Source: Ceratotherium simum simum (lineage: Eukaryota; Chordata; Mammalia; Perissodactyla; Rhinocerotidae). Taken from it: 64,000 bases of DNA. Both the position numbers and the translations under genes were made by a program. The DNA lies in the NCBI RefSeq assembly GCF_000283155.1, contig NW_004454229.1, positions 10,189,336 through 10,253,335 of the forward strand, written 5' to 3'. Below, one piece after another: positions 20,230 through 30,814 of the stretch. Each line of letters begins with the position of its first letter. Position 1 is the first letter of the stretch. The notes under the pieces are model-generated. The model did not search any database. It was not told the origin of the DNA and saw only the letters and a program-made list of their open reading frames with translations.

Positions 20230-21914
20230 CAAAGACACAAATAAATGGAAAGACATACCATGTTCATGGATTAGAAGACTTAATATTGTTAAGATGTCAA
20301 TACTACCCAAAGTGATCTACAAATTTAATGCAATTCCACTCAAAATCATAATTACATTTTTTGCAGAAATAATAAAAAACTCCATCCTAAAATTCACATG
20401 GAATCGCAAGGGATCCCAAATAGCCTAAACAATCTTGAAAAAGAAGAACAAAGGTGGAGGGCTCACACTTCCTGATTTCAAAACTTATTACAAAGTTACA
20501 GTAATCGAAACAGTGTGGTATTGGCAGAAAGACATATAGACCAGTGGAATAGAATAGGGAACCCAGAGATAAACCTTGCATATATGGTCAAATTATTTTC
20601 AACAAGGGTGCTGTGACTATTCCATGTGGAAAGGACAGTCTTTTCAACGAATAGTGTTCAGAAAACTTGATATCCCGATGCAAAAGAATAAAGTTGGACC
20701 CTGTATACAAAAATTAGCTCAAAATGGATCAAAGATATAAACATAAGATCGAAAACTATAAAACTCTTTGTAGAAAATATAGGGGAGAAGCTTCTTGTCA
20801 TTGGATTAACAATGATTTCTTGGATATGACACAAAAGCAGGGGCCACAGAGGTAAAAATAGATAAATTGAACTTCATCAAAATTGAAAACTTCTGTACAT
20901 CAAAGGACACAATCAACAGAGTGAAAAAGCAAACTTTTGAGAAAAAAAATTTACAAATCATAAATCTGATAAGGGGTTAATATTCAGAATATATAAAGAA
21001 CTATTTAAACCAACAACAAAAAAAAAACAAATAACATAATTGAAAAATGGGCTAAGCGCTTGACTATCCTCCAAAGAAGATATACAAATGGCCAGCAAGC
21101 ACGTGAAAAGAAGCCCAACATCACTAATCATCAAGCAAATGCAAATGAAAACCACAATGAGATATCACCTCACACCGATTAGGATGGCTACTATAAAAAA
21201 AAAAAAAAAACAGAAAATAAGCAAAGTGTTGATAAGGATGTGGAGAAATGTGAACCTTTTGCACTTCTGGTGGGAATGTAAAATGGTCCAGCTGCTGTGG
21301 AAAATGGTATGGTGGTTCCTCAAAAAACTAAAAATAGAATTACTATATGATGCAACAATACCGCTTCTGAGTATATATCCAAAATAATTGAAATCAGAGT
21401 CTTGAAGAGATATTTGTACACCTATGTTCATAGCAGTATTATTCACAAAAGCCAAAAGGTGGAAGCAAGCCAAATGTCCATGAATGGATGAACTGATAAA
21501 CAAAATGTGGTGTGTACATGGTATGGAATATTATTCAGCAATAAGAAGGAAGGAAATTCTGACACATGGTACAACATGGATGGACCTCGAGGACATTATG
21601 CAAGTGAAATAAGCCTGTCACAAAAAGACAAATACTGTATGATTCTATTATATGAGAGATCTAGAATAGATAGATTCATAGAATTGAAAGTAGAATAGCG
21701 GTTGTCAGAGGCTGGGAGGAGGGGAAATGAGAAATGGTTGTTTAATGGGTACAGAGTTTCAGTTTTGTAAGATGAAAAAGTTCTAGAGATTGATTGCACA
21801 ACAATGTGAATACACTTAACAGTAATGAACTGTATACTTAAAAACAGTTAAGATGGTAAATTTTATGTTACGTGTATTTTATCACAACTAAAATTTTTAA
21901 AACTAAAAAATAAA
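20230..21914 (+). mobile_element. 5'-truncated L1 LINE (L1MA/L1MB-like 3' end)
   Basis: About 1.7 kb of the 3' part of ORF2 plus the 3' UTR. Translated pieces recall the ORF2 C-terminal half (residues like [18 protein letters not shown] near 20245; [17 protein letters not shown] near 21145; [15 protein letters not shown] near 21265). The reading frame is broken repeatedly and an A run lies at 21195-21210. The 3' UTR ends ACTTAAAAACAGTTAAGATGG ... TTTTATCACAAC and an A-rich tail. No 5' UTR, ORF1 or endonuclease/catalytic RT region is present, so it is a dead copy. An 8-bp GTGCTTCC flanks it (20222-20229; 21921-21928). Confidence 0.93.
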
Positions 21915-21999
21915 CCTCAGGTGCTTCCAAATGCAAGCTTCCTTCCTCTGTGTTCCCAGGAGAGTGCTTTTCACAAAGGAAGAAGGGATAAAATTAGGT

Positions 22000-22830
22000 T
22001 TGGGAAGTTCTGGAAAAGCTACACAGAGCAGACACTTTAACTGCCTCAAAAATGACTAGTATACAACTCCAGAGGAGAGAACAAGCAGTATGCATAAAGC
22101 ATGTGAGGGAGTCATACATGCCTAAGGACCTGGGAGTCCAGGTGTGAGCTGAGTAGAGAGAGGGATGGCCAATGAGGCTGTAGAGGAACAAGGTTTGTCT
22201 GTCCTGCTAAGGAGGCTGGACTCTCACACGGAGGCACCAAGAGTCTTATTACTCACAAAAAAATGAATTGGAGTCATCAAAGCTGCCATGTCTCAATGAT
22301 TTGAGAACTGGCTATCTAGTATGTGAATTGTCCAAGTCTTATCATTTTCTCTATGCTGCTTTCTTTTTTCATTTCACTGATCATCAAAATCATAAATGTC
22401 ATAGAAATAAGGAATGTTAGAGATCATGTAAATCATGAGATCTTGACTTGGTGGCAGGGGGTTGAGGAGTTAACACAGAATGAATTTAGGGTGTGAGCTC
22501 TCTTTTTTTAATGAGGGTGGCTTTGTGCCCTGCCTAGTTTACAGGAACCCTTTGTATACAAGAGGCATTCTCTAACTACTAGAACAAGGGAGAGAATGGT
22601 GCAGAGGTAAACCTGTTCCTAGCACTTAATCTATCATCATTTCACTTGAGGCAAAGTTGCTGTTCAAATTCAATCTTAGTTATGCTTTGGGGATGAGGTT
22701 GAACTCCACAGTAACCTCCTGACCATGGCAGAAAATTCCTGCACTGGAAAGTTCCTATTGCTTCTGATGCTCAATTCCCAATATGTGGAGCTGGAAATGT
22801 CATCCTCAGATGTATCTGAATTCAATCCTT
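22000..22830. other. unassigned sequence
   Basis: No repeat family assigned; some phrases (GCATAAAGCATGTGAGGGAG, AGGAGGCTGGACTCTCAC) hint at degraded L2 on the minus strand. No exon recognised. Confidence 0.35.
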
Positions 22831-22834
22831 GCTT

Positions 22835-22965
22835 CTGTCATTCACTCATTCAGTCAGTGCCTTCTAAGTGTAGGGCACTGGTCTGGGAATTCAGAGATGA
22901 ATATGGCCTGAGATCTGCCCTGAAGGACCTCATAGTCTAAAAGAGGAAGACAAACTAACAAATGA
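22835..22965 (-). repeat. L2 LINE 3' end
   Basis: GTCATTCACTCATTCAGTCAGTGCCTTCTAAGTGTAGGGCACTGGTCTGGGAATTCAGAGATGAATATGG, then CCTGAAGGACCTCATAGTCTAAAAG. Confidence 0.8.
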
Positions 22966-22979
22966 TGTTCTTCTCCAGT

Positions 22980-23470
22980 GTTACCAACATCATACAAGGT
23001 ACGGTTCCAGACCTACCTCCTCCTCCATGAAGCCTTCTTAACTTCTTGACCCAGTAGGTCTGGTGGTCTCTCTCTCGCTATGAGCCCCAAGAGTACTTTA
23101 TTCTCCACACCACTCACCTGGCCCCTGTCAAACCCCGCCCACTTGTTTAGTTGTTGGCGTATATTCTTCAATCCACCACCTGGGTTGTGATCTCCTTCAT
23201 AACGGGAACTTTCTCATAGTGACTTGATGCCTCTCACTTTTTACATTTCCATGTGTGTGCTCCTGCTTTTCCTTTTGCCCGGAACACTCATCCTTCACCT
23301 GCTGAACTCCTATTTAGATTTGAACGATCAGCTCAAATTTCCGGGCAGTCACTCTCACTTCTTTGTGCCCATGGCAATCTCTTCCTACTTCTATAGGGTT
23401 TACGCACTGTTTTGAAATTTATTCATTTACATGTCTGTCTCTCCCACAAGGCAGGGCTAGAAGCATAGTT
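22980..23470 (+). repeat. L2 LINE 3' region (one or two copies)
   Basis: First part: CTCCTCCTCCATGAAGCCTTCTTAACTTC ... GTTGTGATCTCCTTCATAACGGGAAC. Second part: TTTTGCCCGGAACACTCATCCTTCACC, GATCAGCTCAAATTTCCGGGCAGTC ... GTCTGTCTCTCCCACAAGGCAGGG. The order repeats, suggesting two L2 copies side by side. Confidence 0.75.
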
Positions 23471-23504
23471 TCACCATTTATCAGGGATGCAGAATCAGGC
23501 AATG

Positions 23505-23960
23505 CACTAGTTAAGGTAAAGCAAACTGCTCTAATAGATAAAACCTAAAATCTCAGAGATCCAGCACACATAAATTCCAACCAGATTTTCCTTATCAGTG
23601 GCAGTGGGGGACTGTGCTCCATAAAGTCATTCAGGGACTAATTTGAGTGAAGTTCTGCCATCTTCATAGCTTCCAAGATCTCCCTGGTGTCCTCAGTAAG
23701 TCACCAGATGGGTGGAAAAATAGTGGAGAAGGCACACCTCCTTCCTAACCACCTTGGGCCAGAATGGGCACACATGTCCTCTGTTCATATCTCACTGGAG
23801 AGAGCTGGGCACAGAGCCCCTTCCTGGATGTGAGGGGGACTGGAAACTGTAGGTGCTGGCTAGGTAGCCACTTCCTGGTGGTAATTCTACACCACGGAAG
23901 GGGAGCAGCGATTTTTGGAGGACAGCTGGCCATCTCTGCCAAGGGTGACAAACATGGACG
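23505..23960 (+). repeat. old interspersed repeat, group A copy 2
   Basis: GTTAAGGTAAAGCAAACTGCTCTAATAGATAAAACC, TCAGTGGCAGTGGGGGACTGTGCTCCATAAAGTCATTCAGGGAC and a tail with GGTAGCCACTTCCTGG. It shares its layout and several short blocks with 16485-16860. Confidence 0.45.
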
Positions 23961-24109
23961 CTTTAGACACATGCCTATCCTACTCAGGAGATACCAGTGA
24001 ACTTTCAACCTACAGCCAGCCTGCAGGGAGGTTCAGCATTTAGACACTGACAGAGAAAGTTGATGTGGGAAAAATTCTCAGATTCCTTAAAGGAACTTGG
24101 CAGAGAAAG

Positions 24110-24260
24110 CCTACAAACATTACAAGACAATAAAAGATAATACCATTTAATTTGGTCCTGTAATTATAGTTACTTCTTCCCAAAGAGCTGAGAATAAACA
24201 CTCTAATTACTCGACAGGTTATATGGAGATTAATAAACCTGACTCCTTCAAATCTCTCCC
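24110..24260. promoter_or_regulatory. candidate regulatory block, TAAT-rich
   Basis: Non-repetitive AT-rich block with several homeodomain cores: CATTTAATTTGG (24144-24155), TAATTATAG (24161-24169), CTCTAATTACTC (24201-24212), GATTAATAAAC (24228-24238). Function inferred from motif density only. Confidence 0.25.
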
Positions 24261-24374
24261 TGCAGAAACGCATAGCTCATAAATACAAAAGATCAGGTCT
24301 AGATCTGACTGGTTATTAGACCCATCTCCCTGGGTGGAGGAAGAGGGGACTGTAAGGTGAGCACCTAATTTGCT

Positions 24375-24565
24375 CTGTGAATTGTAATAAGCATTTTATA
24401 TAAGTCACTTAAACTAATTCTCAAAGCAAATCCTTGAGTAGGGCATTATTTTCTCCATTTACAAAATGCGGAAACTGAATTTCAGAGGGGTGGAGATACT
24501 TTCCCAAAGTGGCACAGCTGGGATTTGAGCTTAGGGCACCAAAGCCCATGCTCTTTCCCCTGTAC
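24375..24565 (-). repeat. MIR SINE
   Basis: TAATAAGCATTTTATATAAGTCACTTAAACTAATTCTCAAAGCAAATCC, then CTCCATTTACAAAATGCGGAAACTGAATTTCAGAGGGG and GCACAGCTGGGATTTGAGC. Confidence 0.9.
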
Positions 24566-25200
24566 CAGGTCCTTCCCAGGGAGAACTCAAGGCTGTATAG
24601 GAAGTCTCTCTTCTCAGATCTCTGCCCATGGAGGATGTCTTAGTTGTAAACATACACCTTCCGTACTTAGTTGCCCAAAGGGCAGATGCTGTCACCTCAG
24701 ATTAGGCCCTGAAGTATCCCAGTGGATGTGGTGAGGAAGCATCCTGGAGAGGCCTGACCTTCAAATGTCTCCTTCCAGCCCATGAGTCAGAGCCTTCGCC
24801 GTGGTTTTGTGGATGGGCTCCGCTGAGCTCTTACAGAAATGAGTGCCTGGAATTGGACTCCTTCATGCATTTATATTGGCCTCATCAACAGGATGACTCC
24901 AGGAGATTAGGACCAACCATCTGCACACCCTGAATAGGGCCTCTAGGAAGAAAAGAATTACCTTGAGCCAAACAGCAGGAGGCAGAAGCTGCCAGGGTAT
25001 GGGATGAGAGGGAACAATTCTTCTGGTAAGGGCATCTGCAATGTGAGCTCAAGAGAGGAGAAAAGCCCTCTGTCTGTATGAAACCTGCCCTCTTCTAAAT
25101 GCAAGAGGGTCTCACCTCTCGTGAAGAGCCACTCGTGTCCACCTCTTCCACACTGTCTCTCCCCAGCCACGTGTTATGTGAGGTTCAAGAATTCGATTGG
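24565..25200. other. unassigned sequence
   Basis: No exon or repeat family assigned. It flanks the left side of a minus-strand LTR and could hold retroviral internal sequence, but no retroviral reading frame is visible. Confidence 0.4.
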
Positions 25201-25203
25201 AAA

Positions 25204-25934
25204 TGTAAAAGAAACTTTCCATTCCAAACAAATGGACTGAAGGTATATTTTATTATATAGAGGATAGTAAAGGCGATAGTCCACAAACAGATCCGAATAG
25301 GTCAAATATTAAGAGGGAAAAACATTAGCTCGACCGGAAAGGGAAAACATCCACATCGACTGAGATAGCAGCAGATTCGAATAGGTCATATAATGAGAGG
25401 GAAAAACATCAGATCAACTGGAAAGGGAAAACATCCACATCGACTGAAGGAAAATGACACAAATCAACAGGAAAGAGAAACACCAGGTTGACCAAAAAGA
25501 AAACACCTCAGATCGGTTACTCACAACATCCACGCCCCACTGCCGGGGAGAGTCCCTTCAATTGACAAGGCTGGGCGGGAATCCGATCATCAGAGGTCCT
25601 GGGCTGGGCATCCCCTCCACAGGTGAGACTCTCACCAGGCCTTGGTTTCCAGCAGTTTATATAAGCAGTTACAGAGTTTTTTCAGAGCAAGCATTTAGTG
25701 TTCCCATTCACAAATGGTTATCAGTGGCATACGTGCACTGAGCCTCCTGGCTATCATCCCAGCCCAGCACTTGTGTACGTGCATTGTTTTCCCTGGTGAT
25801 TGTCCCAGCCCGGCACAGATGGCCAGTCTGCCCCAGGCCGTGACGCCCAAAGGACCTTGAAATTCTTACAAATTGCAACTATCTCCGTGGAAGAAAGGCC
25901 AGGTCCCGGGAAAAAGGCCAGTTCCCACCACACA
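25204..25934 (-). mobile_element. solo-type LTR of an endogenous retrovirus
   Basis: On the minus strand it starts TGTGTGGTGGGAACTGG and ends TTTCTTTTACA. A TATA-like TTATATAAAC lies near 25660-25669, and an AATAAAA polyadenylation signal reads on the minus strand near 25246-25252. GAAA flanks both ends (25200-25203; 25935-25938), fitting a 4-bp target duplication, but 4 bp could be chance. CpGs are comparatively well kept for a repeat in this window, suggesting moderate youth. No gag, pol or env frame is adjacent. Contains the 84-bp tandem repeat listed separately. Boundaries provisional. Confidence 0.65.
25288..25494. repeat. 84-bp tandem repeat inside LTR
   Basis: Two copies start at 25288 (CAGATCCGAATAGGTCA) and 25372 (CAGATTCGAATAGGTCA). 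Both carry GGAAAGGGAAAACATCC and ACATCGACTGA at an exact 84-bp offset. A degenerate third sub-unit (AATCAACAGGAAAGAGAAAC) follows at about 25457-25494. Confidence 0.9.
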
Positions 25935-26109
25935 GAAAGCAGCTTTATATTTCTTTGCGTGCTGGTGGCTGTAGGTTCATGGAATAGCCAAACATGGCTG
26001 CACTTATGTCAAGAAACCACGCCACATTCTCTTCCCTCTCTGAACACTTGTCTCTTTCTGGGCACTTAGTAGAGGGGGTGCAACCTGATGTGGAAACAAG
26101 AATAAGGGC

Positions 26110-26340
26110 AGCATAGCATGACGATTAAAAGAATGCACCTTGGCAATGGAAACACCTGCATTCTAGCCCTAGCTCAGCCACCCAAGGCCATGGGCAAATT
26201 ACTCCATATCTCTGAGCTTTAGTTTCTTCATGTGTAGAATGGGGATAATAGCAATGCCTACCTCATAGGATTGTCATAAAGACAATCAAGTAAAATGCTG
26301 AGCTTTATACCTGGCACAGAGTAATTACCCAATTTTTGGT
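26110..26340 (+). repeat. MIR SINE, full length
   Basis: GCATAGCATGACGATTAAAAGAATGCACC, CATGGGCAAATTACTCCATATCTCTGAGC, TTTCTTCATGTGTAGAATGGGGATAATAGCAATGCCTACCTCATAGGATTG. Tail GCACAGAGTAATTACC. Confidence 0.93.
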
Positions 26341-26389
26341 AGATTTTTAAAAAGCCTATAAATGAAATTCAAGGAATTTGGAATTTTTA

Positions 26390-26560
26390 AATCCTACCCG
26401 GCTCTCTCCAGCTACATCATGTTGGGCAAGTCACTTAGATCATCTCAGTCCCAGCTCTTTCATCTGTAAAAGAAGAGGAGGATGACGAGGAGGGGGATGC
26501 CTGTGTTTGCACCTTGTGGAATTGATGAGAGTCTCAAATGAAGTAACATTCACGAAACCC
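26390..26560 (+). repeat. MIR SINE
   Basis: CATCATGTTGGGCAAGTCACTTAGATCATCTC, CTTTCATCTGTAAAAGAAGAGGAGG and GGAATTGATGAGAGTCTCAAATGAAG. Confidence 0.8.
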
Positions 26561-27230
26561 TTGCCAGTAGTGGGTGGGATGGCAGTAAAGGAGTTCACTG
26601 TTTAGTTATAGAAGCAAGACCAAGAAAGAGATCTGACAATCTGTGAAGTGGTCTTAGTGTGGGGACCAGAGACTGTAAGACCCAAAGAAGCTCAGAAAAG
26701 AAAGATCCATAAGGGCTACAAGGGGAGGTAGGATGGGCCCTGTCTTTACAAATGAATGGGGGTTGGTCGTCCCAATAATGATGAAATGGGCACAGCATGT
26801 GGGTTTGGGAAGGAAGGCAAGTTGGGACAGCTGTGCAGGGAGGAAACTCCTCTGACTAAATCATTATCGGGTGCAAAGGACCATAACTTGGTATAAGTAG
26901 GGTGGGACCTCACCATGGAAGGGAGTTGGGGAGGGCAAAGGAAGGAGATAGGTGTTTTATTTCTGACGTTTTATGCTGGCATCTATTGTCTTTGTCTACC
27001 CAGCATCCATTTACCCTAATTGTCCTGTGAGGAGCCCCCCCACTCCACACTCGATTCCAGGAGTGGAATCAAAGTCTGCCTCGCAATTCACCCAAGTTAT
27101 GAAGGCTGACACCTGAGATTCATCCTTGGCTACCTTCCCATCAGACAGCCCTGAAGTTCCATAGATTCTACCTCCTCGATAACTCTCTGATCCACCCGTT
27201 TCACTCCATCTCCACTGACACCCCCCAATC
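26560..27230. other. unassigned sequence
   Basis: The left part (26600-26830) has weak L2-minus flavour; the rest is unassigned. No exon recognised. Confidence 0.35.
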
Positions 27231-27440
27231 CAAGTCATCCTCAGCTCTCATCTGAACACTTGCATCGGCCTCCTCCCTGCTGTCCTTGCCTCCACTCCCT
27301 TCCCTCCAAGCCATTCTACCTCCTGCAGCCTGAGTGGTTTTTTCTACAGTGCAGATGTCCCTATCCTATTTAATACCTTTTGATGACTTCACATTACCCA
27401 GAGGATGAGCTCCACACCCTTTACTGTGGCAGGTCCCCGT
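27230..27440 (+). repeat. L2 LINE fragment
   Basis: TACCTTTTGATGACTTCACATTACCCAGAGGATGAGCTCCACACCCTTTACTGTGGC corresponds to the L2 'CAATGGCTTCCCATC...CAGGATAAAGTCC' block in plus orientation. Confidence 0.65.
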
Positions 27441-27459
27441 TTATCTGGCATAGACTCCA

Positions 27460-27660
27460 GGTACAGGCTGCTTACCTGCTGGCTTTGTGATCTTGGGCAA
27501 GTTATTTAACTTCTCTGCTCCTCAGTTTCCTCATTTTTAAAATGGATGTAATAATAGTACATACTTTAAAATGTTGTTGTAAGGATTAAGTAAATTAATA
27601 TACGTAAAGCACTTAGAACAATGCTGGCAACATTGTAAATGCTTTCTAATGGTTGCTGTC
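27460..27660 (+). repeat. MIR SINE, near full length
   Basis: TTTGTGATCTTGGGCAAGTTATTTAACTTCTCTGCTCCTCAGTTTCCTCATTTTTAAAATGGATGTAATAATAGTAC and GTAAAGCACTTAGAACAATGCTGGC: among the best preserved MIRs here. Confidence 0.95.
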
Positions 27661-27739
27661 ACCACCGCTACCAACATCATCATCATCTTTGTGTCTCAGA
27701 ATCTTTCCCGCTCACTCTCTGCTACGGCTACGCTGAGAC

Positions 27740-28040
27740 TCAATTCCTCCTAATATTCTGTCTCCCCTCAGAAACTTCTTATATGCTGACCCCTCTACCA
27801 GGGAACTGAGCCTAGATCCACATACTGATTCTTTACCTTTTATCTTAAACCTCTCTTCCTCAGAAGAGCCTTCCCTGACCACCTCAGATGAGAGTAAGAT
27901 GCCCGTTACACTCGCGTTGCGCCCCATACTCCCCCATTTGATAATGTTCCTCATACTGGCAATTACTTATTCAATATTTCTCTTACCCACTGGATTGTAA
28001 ACTTCTCAAGGACAGGGACTCAGTGAGTCTTGGTCGCCCC
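27740..28040 (+). repeat. L2 LINE 3' region
   Basis: CTCAGAAGAGCCTTCCCTGACCACC, GATTGTAAACTTCTCAAGGACAGGGACTCAGTGAGTC: plus-strand L2 3' UTR. Confidence 0.85.
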
Positions 28041-28079
28041 TACTCCACCTGCCCGGCTCTCCACTCTACTAACTGCAAC

Positions 28080-29240
28080 AGAAAAGGCATTCCATGTTTC
28101 ACACCGTTTCCTTTCCCTACGCCCTCTCATTTTCACAGTGAGAAGCATTCCTGTCAGTGGAAATAATTTTCTACTTATTTATAGCACTCTTTTATTTGAA
28201 ATTATTTTAAAAAACTAACCAGAAGATCACACTTTAATCCAACTAGCTAAATTATTTTAAATATTTATAAGGGCCATTTTCAGCCTTTGTTCTAAAAAAG
28301 GGGGGATGGGGGTGGGGAGCAGACTCTAGAAGTCATGCATGATTTAGAATTAGCAGAGCTGGGGCTCTGAAGGACCATCAAAAGCTGCCACTCTGCCCAC
28401 TTGAAAGATGTTTCCCAAAATAAAAGACATGCCATCCACTGACACTTGCATAGTCTTGAAACCATGCGTGTTCAGCCTCGTGCCAAAAGAGTTTGGGAGA
28501 AGAGGGAGCGGCTGTTCCGAGCTCTGTCGGCAGCCGCTTCTGAAGCTGCCATAGCAACAAGTATAGACTAAAAGCGATCCTTCCATATTAGGTGTGAACT
28601 GACTCCAGACAAGGAAAATAGCTTGCAGAGAAGAAGCCAACTTCCCTGGGAAACTGGTAGGGAATAATTTGCAGATGACCCATCCCCCTGCCTTCTACTT
28701 CCCAAACTGTGTGAGTAATAGCATGGAGGATTTTAAAAAATACTTTCCATTCCTTCAGACAGCCAGACATACAACCTTGCCTGATAAAATTGCACTGGAG
28801 TCCTCCCCCACCCCCAAAATCCCAGCACCCTCCCCTCTTGTTCTGATTCTCAGCTGCCTCCATAGCCCATCCATCTGTCAGTGCACATATGGGTAAAAGA
28901 GGCAAGCCAGGAAGCAGAGAGGAGAAGGATTTGTATTTCCTAAGCATGTTCTCGGCAGAGGAGTAGAAAATGCCTTCTACCAAAACTGAGAAGGGGGTGG
29001 TGAGTCTGGGGTAGTATCTTCTCAGCTAGGAATGACCCTTCAAATACAGATGCTGCTCTGCCATTTGGGTCCCAGTGGCAGAACCTGCCTCCCTTCCCAT
29101 AGCATCTCCTTACTCTGACCATCCAACCACTCATCCACTCCCACCCAGTAACAAGACTCCGTGTGGCACATTGAGTCCCAGCCCCTGCATACGCCCTTAT
29201 CTGTCCTTCTCCAGGTTCTCTCTTCAGCACTGAATCAGCT
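28080..29240. other. longest stretch without recognised repeats
   Basis: About 1.1 kb in which I recognise no repeat or exon. The left end (28130-28265) is AT-rich with AAATAATTTTC, GAAATTATTTTAAAA and CTAAATTATTTTAAATATTTATAA. Open frames on both strands lack any recognisable protein. A candidate for unique, possibly constrained sequence. Confidence 0.4.
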
Positions 29241-29244
29241 CGGA

Positions 29245-29450
29245 TCAAAACTCTGACACATAGTGACCGTGCAACCTTGAGCGAGTTCCTTCACCTCCAA
29301 GCATCAGTTTCCTCAGCTATAAAACAGGGCTAATCACATCGCCAAACTTATAGGTAAATCGTGAGGATTAAATGAGGTGATGCATGTAAACCTCTTAGCA
29401 CAGTGTCGGGCTCACAATAAATCATCAGTTAATGTTAGCTTTTTCTACCC
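29245..29450 (+). repeat. MIR SINE
   Basis: GTGCAACCTTGAGCGAGTTCC, CATCAGTTTCCTCAGCTATAAAACAGGGC, GTGAGGATTAAATGAGGTGATGCATGTAAACCTCTTAGCACAGTGTCGGGC. Confidence 0.9.
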
Positions 29451-29499
29451 ACAAACTTCATCTTCCAGCACACTTCGGAGCTGCCCACAATATCAGTCT

Positions 29500-29625
29500 T
29501 GACAGATTTTGTCCTCAGGGCAAGGACCATGTTGCCTTGTTCATCTTTGTCTCACTGATTTGTCTGTAGTTCCAGTTACCTAAGACATAGTGTCTGGCTC
29601 AATGTAGGTGTTTAATATATGTATG
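29500..29625 (+). repeat. L2 LINE 3' end
   Basis: GTCCTCAGGGCAAGGACCATGTTGCC, then AGTGTCTGGCTCAATGTAGGTGTTTAATATATG. Confidence 0.8.
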
Positions 29626-29643
29626 TTATAAAAATGCACAAAT

Positions 29644-29682
29644 TGATGGATGGGTGGATGGGCAGATGAGTGGATGCATGAA
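29644..29682. repeat. imperfect (TGGA/TGGG)n repeat
   Basis: GATGGATGGGTGGATGGGCAG ... GAGTGGATGCATGAATAATAAAG, degenerate tetranucleotide units extending the L2 tail. Confidence 0.8.
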
Positions 29683-29689
29683 TAATAAA

Positions 29690-30235
29690 GGGGGATAATG
29701 CACCTTTTTTCTTGCCACATTGAATCAAGGACAATTTGGTTCTCTGACAAACCATCCAAGAGAGACAAGTTGCCTAGGTGGGTTCGCAGACTTGCCTAGT
29801 CTTCAGGACTTCTATGACCAGAGGCTGCTGCAGGGAGTGGCTGGATGTCTCCTTCTCCATCCATACGGAAACTTGGGAATTTGGCTAAAGTTCTGGTATT
29901 TTGCTTTGTTTCTCTTTCTTGTCTTGACACTGAGGCTCCTTTTCTTTCCTTGAGTGCCAGCACAGATGCCAGCTGGCCCATTGGCTCCGTTAACCCCTTC
30001 CAGCCTGCCCTTGGATGGCTCTGCCAAGGCTCCATATTGCTTGGCTTTGCTGTGAACCCACATGGCTCCCTGCCTTGTGATGTTTACACTGCTATCCTGC
30101 CTCTCCCTCAGTTCTCCCAGCCTGGCTTCTTCCATTGCACAAAGCCACATCAGAAGAGAGCTGGGACTAAGCACAGAGCTGAAAGGAAGGCAATGCATGA
30201 GGCAAGGCTGTCAGGTGCTTTCCCTTATGCCCACG
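29690..30235. other. unassigned sequence with long open frames
   Basis: Both strands are open for about 130 codons here (29845-30258 plus, 29812-30198 minus), but neither translation resembles a known family. Mutually overlapping open frames of this size are not good evidence for coding. No repeat recognised. Confidence 0.35.
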
Positions 30236-30237
30236 GC

Positions 30238-30370
30238 ACAGCTAAGCCCATTTTATAAATGAGGAAGCTGAAGTTCACAGAGGTAAAGTCACACAGCTGG
30301 GAAAAAAATGGAGCCAGAACTCAAGCCGAGGCCTTCCGATCATGAAGTCTGCTCGTTTCACCATACCAAA
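30238..30370 (-). repeat. MIR SINE
   Basis: AAGCCCATTTTATAAATGAGGAAGCTGAAGTTCACAGAGGTAAAGTCACACAGCTGGG. Confidence 0.9.
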
Positions 30371-30464
30371 AATTTTTTCACTGTCCTTCCAGTGAGATGA
30401 AGGGGAGTTTTTCCTATCGTTCTTTCTGTCCCATCTCCACAGCCTATCTTAGGTTCCTTGACTC

Positions 30465-30690
30465 CTTATTATCTCTAATTTTACGGACAGGCAAACTGAG
30501 GTTCAGAAGTAATAAGGGATCTATGCAATCATGAAGTCTCATAATTGGAAAGGAAACAGAGAAAAGACGGAATCCATCCAGATGATGAAATCCATCCATC
30601 CAGATGATGGATTGTTTATGTGGCCAACCCCACATAAACAAAAGCTGCAGAGCTAGTCCTAAAGTGGACACTTTCTTACTCCTTGACGTC
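30465..30690 (-). repeat. MIR SINE with internal local duplication
   Basis: TCTCTAATTTTACGGACAGGCAAACTGAGGTTCAGAAGTAATAAGGG is reverse MIR. At about 30570-30611 a CATCCATCCAGATGATG-type unit is repeated, expanding the element. Confidence 0.7.
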
Positions 30691-30814
30691 TAAGCTAATT
30701 CCTTAGCATCCTCTACTTACACTGCAGTGGCATTCACTACATATGTTGAAATCACTTGTTCATACATCTGCCTCCCATTCTCTGACTGAGAATTTCTTTA
30801 TAACAGCATTCCAG

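Noticed and set aside
20222..21387. L1 ORF2-like open frames as genes
   Set aside because: Frames are short and interrupted by stops and frameshifts; the element lacks its 5' part.
25288..25494. Regular direct repeats reminiscent of a CRISPR array
   Set aside because: Only two to three units with an 84-bp period, no constant repeat/variable spacer structure, inside a retroviral LTR of a mammal.
29812..30258. Overlapping 128- and 137-codon frames on opposite strands
   Set aside because: Mutually overlapping, no recognisable protein features.
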